Below, piece by piece: positions 10,283-19,716 of a stretch of 64,000 bases of DNA. Source of the DNA: Phaonia tiefii (taxonomy: Eukaryota; Arthropoda; Insecta; Diptera; Muscidae); assembly GCA_963931995.1 (NCBI GenBank), contig OZ008369.1, positions 2,170,001 through 2,234,000 on the forward strand, written 5' to 3'. The position numbers and the translations under genes were made by a program. The notes beneath the pieces were generated by a model. It was not told the DNA's origin. It made no database searches and saw only the letters and a list, made by a program, of their open reading frames with translations. Each line of letters starts with the position of its first letter. Position 1 is the first letter of the stretch.

Positions 10283-11500
10283 TGACTCTCTTATTTAACG
10301 CTTCGTTGAAGTTCGGTCATTTTCCTGCACATAATCCCTCTCCACAAATCTGGTAGTTTAGTAAATGTTGCAAATTATAGGGGAATTGCAAAATTGAGTG
10401 CCATTCCTAAACTTTTTGAGAAGGTAGTCACAGGTAATTTCTCATCATGTTTCCTCTATTTTAGATCCATGTCAACATGGCTTTCGGAAGGGTCGTTCCA
10501 CCGTGACTAATTTGCTTCAGTTTTCCTCTTCCATTATTGACGGCTTTATTAATGGTGATCAAACTGATGTGATTTTTACCGATTTTAGTAAGGCTTTTGA
10601 TAAAGTTAACCACAATTTGTTATTATATAAACTCGGGGCAATGGGTTTTAATTGTAACATGCTGAATTGGATTAGTTCTTACTAATGAACCGAGAACAGA
10701 TGGTATCATTTGGCCGATCATTCTCAATATCTATTTTTGTGTCATTTTGTGTTTCTTATTTATTTATTTTTACTCTTGCCTCAGGGCAGTCATCTTGGCC
10801 CGGTTCTATTCTTCTTCTTCATTAACGACTTACCTGCCTCCATAATGCACTCTGAATTGTTAATGTACGCTGATGACTCCTTGTCAATATACTTTACTTT
10901 AGAGGGATTTGTCTACATTCCAGACGTGGTGCGAAACCAATTTGATGGAGCTTAATTTTGCGAAATGTAAGCATATGCTGTTCTCTAGGTCATCATTCTT
11001 TTCGGCAAAATACATTTTAGGTGGCAATGTTCTTGAATCGGTGGATTCATTTGTTGATCTTGGTGTTGGACAGAAAATTGAATTTCAACTGCCACATAAT
11101 TACGATGGTAAATAAGGCTTATGGCATTCTGAACTTTATTAAACGTTGGGCAGAGGAATTTTCAGATCCCTACGTTACGAAAAATCTTTTTACTTCTCTA
11201 CTCCGCCCTATTCTCGAATATGGATCTGTTGTTTGGAACCCCCAGTACAATTTGTATGGTAATATGATTGAATCGGTCCAGAAACAGTTTCTCATTTTTT
11301 GTCTGAGAAACCTTCAATAGAACCCGAACCATAATCTTCCTTCGTATAGCAGTAGACTAGCATTGATCAGATTGCCGACTCTTAGTAGTAGACGTACCAT
11401 GATAAACTCTATTACAGTTTTAAAGATAATTGATGGATGTATATGTTCTGAATTTCTGTTATCTAAGATTTTCATAAATGTCCCATTGAGACCCACGAGG
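10283..11500 (+). pseudogene. LINE reverse transcriptase, C-terminal half, frameshifted
   Basis: This copies element RNA at the nicked target. Visible blocks are NVANYRGIAKLSAIPKLFEK (finger), FTDFSKAFDKVNHNLLLYKL (motif A, catalytic Asp) at about 10577-10640, and GSHLGPVLFFFFINDL (motif B) at about 10785-10830. YADDS (motif C) follows near 10865, then thumb and C-terminal blocks (LLRPILEYGSVVWNPQY near 11200; LPSYSSRLALIRLPTLSSRR near 11336-11397). Several frameshifts and stops separate the blocks. A second copy of a TTATTTATTTTTACTC stretch, also seen at 7441-7460, sits inside motif B at 10755-10775 and looks like a local rearrangement. Confidence 0.87.
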
Positions 11501-11748
11501 AATTATTATTATTATTTATTAATAGATTCATAATATACATTACAGTTGAAAATAATTAGTATTAGAAAGTAGAGTTATGATCTATAATTGGCGAAGCATT
11601 TATTGCTGTAGCCAGATTGACAATTAAGTATTACACATTTTTAGCAAATTTCTTTCTTTTATATAATGCAAATGTAGTTAAGTATTATAAATATCAAAAT
11701 CTTTCATTATTAACTTTCTAAATTTCAAACATGATAATGCAAATGTAG

Positions 11749-13494
11749 TTAAGTATTATAAATATCAAAATCTTTCATTATTAACTTTCTAAATTTCAAA
11801 CATGATTCTAAATATAAATAGAGCGAGTTGAAATTATTGCCATTTAATATATTAATTACTTCATTATAATCTAGAGAAGTATGACCAAAGTGAATTCTTC
11901 TTATTTCTCTATAAATGGGGCAAATGCCAATGAAGTGAAATGTATTTTCTGATTCGTGCATGTTGCAAATTGTACAAATACCATCAGTGTTGTTCTTGAA
12001 GCATCTAGAATTAAGATCTAATATCCCACCTCTAGCTCTTATAATCAGGCTCGTAGCACGCGCTGAAAATTCAGACGTCAGGAATGGTGTGATGATGTAG
12101 TCAACCTGCGAATATAAATCGTGAAACTGAGAATTTGACGCATCGATGGCAAAGTTGTCCCTCTCCTTAATCACCAACAAATCTAATATCTCTCTCCAGT
12201 ATAGACAAACAGGACTGCCACTATTCGGAGGGGAAAAATGTACCACGTCACATAAATTCACCCATTCCCTTGCCCAAAATACGTTCATTCGTCTCTGCCA
12301 ATTTTCTAGGTAATATATCTGAGCCTAAGGAAAGTACCCTATTTAAGTAGGAGAAGTGTAGTTGTAGTGAAGAAATATAAAGTGAGTTAAACCCGGTTTC
12401 TAAATATAGCATATAATTTGGAGTATTAGCCGGAAGGTATAGCATTGTTTTAATAAAAAAAGGAAACAATTTCTCCACATCATCATATTTTTCGTAACCC
12501 CATATTTGAGCAGCATACAGCATTATAGATTTTGACGCAGCGTTAAAATTTTTCAGTTTGTTGGCTTTAGATATGCTTGGATTGTTTATATATTTTGACC
12601 ATGTCGAACTAATAGCAACTTTGGAAGCAGAAAGTTTGTCTCGTAAATGGCTTCTAAATGACAAATTGTATGTTATATCCACTCCAAGATACACATAATT
12701 ATTGACTATTTCAATATTCTCCTCACCATAGTGCCACTTCAAATTCTGAGGTATTCTAGTACATTTTCGAAATACCATAATCTTAGATTTTAACAAATTA
12801 ACCTTTAAACTCCACTTTGAACAATATCCATGTAGAGCAACAATCATATCCTGTAGTCCATTAGGAGTATCAGACATTATAACAATGTCATCTGCGTACA
12901 AAAGAATTTTTACGTCAATACCAGCCACTTTTACACCACCTGGTAGAATATCAGGAAGGTCATTTATGTAGAGAGAAAATAACATTGGACTCAATATACA
13001 TCCTTGCTTGACCCCTGTTTCCACAGCAAAATTATCAGAAAACATACAACCGTCCCAGACACGGCTTTCTGTATTATTATACAAAGATTGCAAAATCCTA
13101 ATAATCTTGGATGAAAGACCTATACACGACAGTTTATAGAACAGACTGTTTCTTGAAATCGTATCAAAGGCACAAGAAAAGTCCACAAAAATGCATACGT
13201 ATGTTTCCCACTCAGATTGTTCAAATTCACAACGCTAACCAGATTAAAAATATTGTCCACCGTAGAATATTCCTTTCTAAAGCCAGCCTGGAATTCGTTT
13301 AAAATATTGTTACTGGCCAACCATTCAGAGATGCGATTTAACAGTATGCTATTGTATATCGGTGTACGGACAATTCGTAGAAAAGCAATTCGTAGAAAAA
13401 TAATTCGTAGAAAAATAATTCGTAGGAAAATAATTCGTAGAAAAATAATTCGTAGAAAAGCAATTTTGAACAATTCGTAGAAAAAACAATTCAT
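11749..13494 (-). pseudogene. LINE reverse transcriptase and zinc-finger C-terminus
   Basis: The RT palm is well preserved: ISEWLASNNILNEFQAGFRK (13340-13280), a frameshift, then DFSCAFDTISRNSLFYKL (motif A). GVKQGCILSPMLFSLYINDL (motif B), LLYADDIVIM (motif C, catalytic YADD) and NNYVYLGVDITY follow. The C-terminal region in another frame (12288-11749) ends with a CCHC knuckle, CTICNMHESENTFHFIGIC. Two frameshifts inactivate it. The open reading frame of 312 codons (13186-12248) shows the copy is not very old. Confidence 0.9.
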
Positions 13495-14165
13495 AGAAAA
13501 GCTAATTTAGCTAATTCGTAGAAAAGCAATTCGTAGAAATACAATTCGTAGAAAAGCTATTCATAGAAAACCAATTATCCGGGAAATTCGTATAAAATAA
13601 TACTAAAAAAAAAGTCTCGTTCTTATAAAATGATAGGTGCCCAATCTCAGCGTAACTCAGAGCCAACGGCGGGAACGTGTTGGGAATATGGATCCATTTT
13701 TTTTTTTTAATCTTTTTTTATTTTTTTTTATTTGTTTTTATTTTTTTATATAATTTTTGTAAGTAGAAACAAAATAATTCGACACTGGTTTATTGTTCAA
13801 AAAGGGAAAAGTGGTTTGGTAAGGGTTTGTAAAGCAGAGAAATGAGAATGAGTGGGTAAGAATTTATAGAGCAGAGAAGTGAGTAAGTCTTAATAGATAT
13901 ATGTGAGGAGTGACAAATAGGGTGACCAAACAGCCAGTATTGTCATATCAATATTGAAAGTATACAAAGATCAAAGAAGCAAATAAAGACAACAAAAGAA
14001 ACAAATGAGAATTAAACAAAAGAGTAGAAAAACACAAAATAAATTGTAATTGTAAATGAAAACTTATTCGTAGAAAAAAATAATTTTTTCTACGAATTTA
14101 TTTTATTTTATTTTTTTCTACGAATAAGTTTTCTACGAATTGCTTTTCTACGAATTGTTCGTGAA
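13366..14165. mobile_element. Foldback-like element with satellite termini
   Basis: The left end (about 13368-13570) is a tandem array of about 13 units of a 15-16-bp motif, AATTCGTAGAAAA(A/G)(T/C). The same motif appears inverted at the right end (about 14068-14152, TTTTCTACGAATT). The 500-bp middle is AT-rich with no gene. Inverted termini made of short tandem repeats are the known architecture of Drosophila FB elements. Flanking LINE sequence continues on both sides (KIFDSRT / PIYNSILLNRISEW), so the block is an insertion. A clean target duplication was not found. Confidence 0.72.
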
Positions 14166-14227
14166 TCGAATATCTTGAGAGTATCTATTAGCGACAGACC
14201 TCTATAATTCGTGACCAAATTTGGATC

Positions 14228-14967
14228 ATCCTTTTTATACCCTCCACTGTAAGTAATAGAGGGTATATATCAGTTTGTCATTCTGATTGTAACATATAGA
14301 AATAAGGCTTTGCGACCCCATAAAGTAAATATATTCTTGATCCTTATAACAACCGGAGTCGATATAGCCATGTCCGTCTGTCCGTCTGTTGAAAACATTC
14401 TCACGACTTCAATCGGTGATAACGCGGTTTGGTTTTTGGCCAGAATGTTCCACGTATTCCTGTGCAGTTTGGTATTGAAAATCAGCGAAATTGGTCCATT
14501 GGAAAAAATTTTATGATTGGAAACGTAAAAAAACTCATAAAATTTTCACATTAATTTTTGTAGTTTTATATTAAACTACTCCTTTTGCCGTGTGGTGAAT
14601 TTCCATGTTGAAAATCTTTGTTGTTCTTTATAATAGGTAAGTACTTTAGAATGTTTAGATGTACTTTCATGTGTTCATACATTTATATGAATTTTATCAC
14701 GCTTCATCTAAGGTCGCTGTGGCCTGATGGGTAAAGGGATGCGCGTTGGAGACTGACGGTTGTTGGTTCAACTCTCGTCCCAGCTTGGTTTTTTTTTTAA
14801 CAGTTCTTCAAAAAATGCTTTTTATTTTTAAGCTTATTTTTATTTTTTTTTAAAAAGTACATTTTCTTAAAAAAGGTCCTTTTTAAAATTTAATATTTTG
14901 CTGGTTAACACTAAGGTGGAGGGTATCAAAGATTCGGCATAGCCGAATTTAACACTTTTACTTGTTA
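14228..14967 (+). mobile_element. DINE-1-like (Helentron-derived) element
   Basis: The start (TATACCCTCCACTGTAAG, then AGAGGGTATA), the block CCATAAAGTAAATATATTCTTG and the (GTCC/GTCT) microsatellite near 14370-14388 match the layout of fly DINE-1 elements. So does the 3' hairpin (ATTCGGCATAGCCGAAT near 14932-14948), followed by ACTTGTT at the end. Insertion is within the LINE RT frame, between ILIL and YKKDD. No Rep/helicase is encoded. A tRNA-like stretch lies inside at 14709-14782. Confidence 0.8.
14709..14782 (+). other. tRNA-like sequence inside DINE-1-like element
   Basis: GTGGCCTGATGGGTAAAGGG resembles a box A and GTTGGTTCAACTC a box B, with correct spacing. The acceptor arms do not pair and there is no clean T stem. 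I read it as a tRNA-derived SINE head or decayed tRNA, not a working tRNA gene. Confidence 0.4.
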
Positions 14968-16035
14968 GAGAATTAGAATAGACTCTCTAAAAGACACAGG
15001 CACCTTTTCATTCATAAATATTTTGTTAAAAACGAACAACATTCGGGTTATAAGGCTCTGAGGGGCATATTTATAAAATTCGTACGGAATTCCATCGGCA
15101 CCAGGGGATTTGTTCAGTTTAAGGTTTTTTACAACTGCATATAATTCACAGTACTCAATAGGGGAGTCCAAAAATGCGTCGACAATACAGGGCATACACC
15201 AGCTATAAAGCTGAACATCTCGATTTCGCAACATCGGACTAAGATATGCATAAAAGTCATCAACATCCAAGTTCCCATTCGGCAAACGTCTTCGGGACTT
15301 TAAAGAATTGGAAACTTTCCACAATTCTTTGCTACAGGTGACCTTATCAAGCAACATAATATTATTATTTTGATACTGCAGCTTTTTGGAACTGCACAGC
15401 GCAAGGTATCTGGACTTGGATGATAGAAAGCGCGATCTGTTATCGACTGTATGTTTTCTTCTATACTCCTTAAGAGTTTTCTGCATGTCAGAGTGAAACC
15501 GGAAACACTTCCAGTCGAACCACTCCTGTCTTGGTTTGAAGAAAGATCTACCTGGTTTTTTGACATTTGCCTTCTTAATTTTATTTTTTATCTCATACAC
15601 CATCTCATCAACAGAATGGTTAGTTTCAAACAACTGATTATTTGAAAAGTTTCTACGATATTGATCAGCTAATTTCCAGTTCCAATAAAGTTTTTGAAAA
15701 GTTGTCTCCCTTCTATTGTCATTCTCATCTATATACTGTTCTTCACCTATACGAGCATTTAGGTCGCCCACGATACAAAAGCTTGAGGGGTTTAAACCAT
15801 CCAAAAATGTTTCAAAATTTTAAAAATTACTCTTCCAATTTGTACAATTTAAATATATCGGTATGAAATAAAATATTTCCTCACTAAATTTGGCAGATAA
15901 AACTACATTTTCGTTAAAAGTGATAAAATTTAGTGAAAATTCCTTTTTAAATCCGTATAAGCAACCGCCACTTGCACGGCCTGCTTTGTGTACTTTAGTT
16001 GCTGCAATCCAATGTAAATTATAATTTTTGAACAA
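14965..16035 (-). pseudogene. LINE endonuclease and RT N-terminal region
   Basis: The upstream part (16035-15820) gives RASGGCLYGFKKEFS and further core strands. After a frame change SSFCIVGDLNARIG supplies the endonuclease GD-N motif. The long open stretch to 14965 covers the linker (WFDWKCFRFHSDMQKTLKEY) and the first RT blocks. These are NKSPGADGIPYEFYKY (palm entry, 'SPGxDGI') and KVPVSFRESILI, followed by a stop at the DINE insertion. RT resumes at lower coordinates beyond that insertion as KDDPNLVTNYRGLSLIDTL. Confidence 0.85.
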
Positions 16036-16168
16036 TGATGAAAAATGTAATTGCCGATCAGAAATTACATGTGTCTCAAAGAGAAAAAATATATCAAATT
16101 TATTAATGTACTATGTAATAAAAGTACCAAACTTTAAAGAATTCTCTAGATTAGATATATTTAGGATA

Positions 16169-16815
16169 TTAAATGGCATGAATCAAATTGCTATATCGAG
16201 GAACTAGCTTTTGGATTAGTATAACTATTACTACTGATTTTATATTACAAAATACTTCGTAGGAGCAACCACATTCATCAAAAAGCTTCCTTAGAAATTC
16301 AGCGGCATTATTAGTATACGCCTTAACTTTCCCATCAGACCAGGTGAATTTTCTGTCATTGATGAAGATTGCAAACTCTCCTAAACGAACCTTAACAGCT
16401 TTTTTGGACTTCGATATGATTTTGCTTATTTGCTTATTGCTATATATCTGCTGCATTGATGAACTTCGGTATAGTCGTTATGAATATATATCTGATGACG
16501 TTTTAACTTTTCTTTAGCGTTTAGGACGTTACTCGCTTGGCCACTTGTTTCTAAATTGAACAGACAAGATTTACCTGAAGCAAATATTCTTGTTGAAATA
16601 ACGTTTACTTCCACGTCCAGAATGTTTTTGCATATATCCATAAACTTCGTCTTAGCAGATGAAGCAGCAGTGCAATTTAAACCATTCACAATTACATTTG
16701 TGGATCGCGATTTACGGTCAATTATTTCTATTCGTGTTGTTAGCTTCTTAATATCTTCCTTTAGTTTTATGTTTTCGTTTTTCAAGCCATCAATCTCAGA
16801 TTTAATAACCGCCAA
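16169..16815 (-). pseudogene. LINE ORF1 with coiled coil (L1-like layout)
   Basis: An N-terminal coiled coil (MAVIKSEIDGLKNENIKLKE then LTTRIEIIDRKSRS) leads to an RRM-like segment starting STNVIVNGL, the usual opening of the RNA-binding core in trimeric LINE ORF1 proteins. It continues to NAKEKLKRHQIYIHNDYT near 16460. The reading continues in a second frame (16456-16169) with KISKIISKSKKAVKVRLGEF and a short basic C-terminal part. A frameshift near 16440 breaks it. ORF1 binds and packages the LINE RNA. Confidence 0.75.
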
Positions 16816-16830
16816 ATCATCTTTCTTGTG

Positions 16831-17470
16831 ACATCCTTCACTTTTTCATCCAATAACCCTCATAATTTTTCCCAGGAGAAAACATCTTGTTGCTTATTAT
16901 CACTCATTGCGGAGAAAGGTGAATGTCTTACTTATATTATCTATTTGTTCAGGTGATGTCGATAATAGCGTTCATGTATGGTTCATTTGCTTATTTTAAA
17001 GCATACTTTTAGGATAAAGTAGTAAAGCAGCTGTGTAGATGTGGTAACAGCTGATACTTCTGTCAAAAGAAGCGCCAAATGTTGGAATATGTAAATATGT
17101 TTTCTTTGTGTGCACACAATGTTTATTTTTGTTGTAATAAGATCCGACACACTATATCCAATGGACTATCAATTATTGCCTGTTGTTGTTGTAACAGCAA
17201 AGCAGCATTCAACAAAGCCAAGAAACAACGTATAAACACTTGTTTACTCAGGAACTTCAACTATTTGATATGACTGAATTTCATGATCAATATTTTAAAC
17301 ACACTTGCGTACTATTTAACGAATGATTAAAGCAGGATTTTTTATGATTTTCTGATTTATGAAGAGCGTATAGAAATTTGCACTTGTTGACAGTTTTGAC
17401 ACAGGGTTGCGTTCGAATTATGCGTCCTTTGATCCAGTTAGGAGAATGTGTCGTGACTTTAGTGAGCTAT
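16831..17470. other. sequence without recognised gene; probable LINE 5' UTR
   Basis: This is upstream of the LINE ORF1 on the minus strand. 16831-16980 may be its 5' leader. The rest contains short open frames of about 64 codons without any motif. Nothing else is supported. Confidence 0.45.
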
Positions 17471-17879
17471 ACCAGTTTATTGATTTCACTGGTAGTTGGG
17501 AAACTACAAAGTCTAGGATAATTTGTCATTTGAACCGATTGCATTAGTAAATTTACTTTATCCTTACTATCTGTCTGATTTATAATTTGGTTTTCGTTTT
17601 GCTCGTAATTATTATATATTATGAAGTCTGTTATATTAATATCTCGTGATGTACTTTTATACTTATTTATGTTAGTGTGTAATACCAACTGGTGAAGAAT
17701 TTCTGTAGTTGGTTGCAACGTGTGAACTTATGATCCTCGCTCTCCCGTTATAGTGTTCTATAATGTGTACGCTGTCCTCACGTTATGGGGACGTGACCCT
17801 CTCGGTCGGTAGGGGCGGGTAAGAGTGGCGGCGATGGGTTCACTCGATTTAAAAAAAAATCAAGCGATAATAAGATACA

Positions 17880-19550
17880 ACAACCGTGGGAATTAACCGA
17901 TGCTGTAATATTATCAGTTAAACCAATTAAAGATGAGGTAGTACTACGATGGGTTCTGAATCCTGCCTGAAAATCATTAAGCTGATTATTTTCATCAATA
18001 TGCCTCATAAGCTGACCTTTCAACAGATGTTCCAACATTTTAGATAAAATTGGCATAAAGGAAATTGGTCTAAAGGTATCATCTACACTAGAACTATTCT
18101 TTTTCCTAATTGGAATTATTTTAGCCACTTTCCATTGAGCGGGACAAACAGAAGACATGAGAATTGTGTTGACAAGGTTCAACACATGAAAAGAGATCGA
18201 AGGCAAGACAAGTTTTAAAAAACGTAATGAAAACGAGTCAGATCCCACAGCTTTAGATTTTATCATCCCAAATGCAACACTTATTTCATAACAACTGATT
18301 GGTTGCATAGTACAAATAAATGGTAGAAGCACTAGCCCAGCTGATTTGAACTTTTTTCTGGAGTGAGTATGAGTAAGTTTTCCTCTTACGTCAAAGTTTG
18401 TTTACATATGGTTGTCTGCAACCCCCGTTCGCCTGCAACTGCTGTTTTTGAAAAGTTTTCTCTGTAAAAATCACTTAAAAACGTTTTAATTTTCACACTT
18501 AAGCACTTTCAGAATATCAAATAAAACACAGTCATTTTATAAATGGCACTTTTCCCAATTTTGTCAACAATTTCAGTATATTTCTATCAGCTGACTTGAC
18601 ACAACACAGACACTGAGCAAAAACAAAATGCCTGTTGTTTTTGCCTTTTTGTATTTGTTGTCGTACTGCATCTACCATTATATTTGTACAATGATTGGTT
18701 GAAAAAAAAACCCCCACAATGGTTATCATAAATGATAGGACATATGTATATCAGTATATGGCAACTGATTTCCCGAAAAAGCTCTATTCCAATACTCAGG
18801 ATCAATGTCTGTAAATAGCTCTAACTCTTTGCTGACCCCATAACGATTAAGAACCGACTACATTTCCTTAACGGATTTTCCATAAAAAAGCGCAGCATGA
18901 GCTATTCTTTTAAATTTCCGCTTAATGTTTTTGGCATGGTATAGAATATCAGGATGTTGATACCAGTCGTCACAGGTAGAAAACCTAGATACGTGCACTT
19001 TCCGCGGTACAATAGAATGAATGTAGTGTAAATTATTGTTTAAAATGTGTAAAATATACATACATCTCAGTAAAGTCGCAATCATTAACAATTCTATGAA
19101 GTGTTGCATTATTTACGGAATTATGAATTATGTATTCATAATAATGTAGATTATCAGGTTTTTTAACATCAACCGAAACAAATATTACTGAGTGATGAGA
19201 TATACCAGGGCTCTGAAATTGATTCGACAATTTAATTTAAGTAGGCGACAACACTAGTAAATAGTCAATTAAATGATTTTTAATTTTGAGCAATATCGTA
19301 ATGAGTAGGAACACTGCTATGAACAACCGAAAGATTCAGATTAATACAAATATTTCTAACAAAGTACGACTTATTCAAATCAAACAAATTATTGTTGAAA
19401 TCTCCAATAATAATGACATCGGAGCATTTAACCACCAAGTCCGAAATTTGTTCCTCTAAAATATTAAAATTGCCATGCGGAAGATAAACAACACCAGCCA
19501 AAACTTTAACGCCACCAACAATTTACTCAACAAAAATACAATTGGCATCC
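17880..19550 (-). pseudogene. LINE endonuclease and reverse transcriptase fragments
   Basis: Endonuclease: VIIIGDFNNNLFD (GDFN motif) near 19410-19370, and later SPGISHHSVIFVSV (S-HH/SDH-like motif) near 19210-19150. Linker: SRFSTCDDWYQHPDILYHAK near 18990-18930. RT: VAFGMIKSKAVGSDSFSLRF, VCPAQWKVAKIIPI, FRPISFMPILSKMLEHLL, NDFQAGFRTHRSTTSSLIGL and LLSLDF just before a stop. Frameshifts and stops separate these. The layout is that of Jockey/CR1-type LINE ORF2. Confidence 0.85.
18306..18693. mobile_element. 388-bp hAT-like MITE, copy A
   Basis: Termini are CATAGTACAAATAAATGGTAG and, on the right complement, CATTGTACAAATATAATGGTAG. The 8-bp duplication ATTGGTTG lies at 18298-18305 and 18694-18701. 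It encodes nothing. A second copy of the same family lies at 23828-24919, in the opposite orientation. Confidence 0.93.
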
Positions 19551-19716
19551 CCATACGCTCACCTGAAAACATAACTTTATGCTTGACTCCCCTGGCCAGG
19601 AGGGATCGGTCATGTGTTCACTTTCTGCATTATCCGAAGACTAGTCAGTATCCATGTATTCAATATCGCTATTTGATTCTGGTAGAGCCATCGCACCTGG
19701 GGTTATCATCTCATTA

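Larger units (their letters stand above)
7005..11512 (+). mobile_element. Jockey/CR1-type LINE, split by hAT-like element
   Basis: This is a non-LTR retrotransposon on the + strand with ORF1 (PHD-like and RRM-like parts), an endonuclease N-terminal half and a reverse transcriptase C-terminal half. The middle, between endonuclease motifs and early RT, is deleted. 7005-7500 would be its 5' UTR and shows no other feature. The element ends in a short ATT-type tail near 11500. Removal of the hAT-like insertion with one duplication copy rejoins the RT reading (LSLPLTLLFNASLKFGHFPA). Confidence 0.85.
11515..16830 (-). mobile_element. LINE on minus strand, split by two insertions
   Basis: This non-LTR retrotransposon runs from ORF1 (16815) through endonuclease and RT to a zinc-finger C-terminus (11749). 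A DINE-1-like element (14228-14967) and a Foldback-like element (13366-14165) interrupt the RT region. The 71-bp unit starting AATGCAAATGTAGTTAAG is present twice in tandem at 11665-11806 in the 3' end. I cannot fix the clade; the C-terminal CCHC and the ORF1 coiled coil are both visible. Confidence 0.83.
17471..19590 (-). mobile_element. LINE on minus strand, split by 388-bp MITE
   Basis: Endonuclease pieces occur at about 19560-19040 and RT at 18298-17880. The upstream end abuts Copia sequence at about 19550-19590. The 3' side, from 17860 down, is rearranged: a G-rich stretch (17780-17830) and an 83-codon frame (17718-17467) have no motif I can name. The MITE at 18306-18693 interrupts the region between the linker (GGFFFNQ) and RT (PISCYEISVAFGMIKSKAVG). 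Confidence 0.8.

Noticed and set aside
13217..13480. Open frame encoding repeated IRRKI units
   Set aside because: It is the translation of the satellite-like array, with its mirror on the other strand; not a protein gene.
13368..13570. Tandem 15-16-bp repeats that could suggest a CRISPR array
   Set aside because: The units follow each other directly with no spacers, the genome is eukaryotic, and the motif recurs inverted at the other end of the same element.
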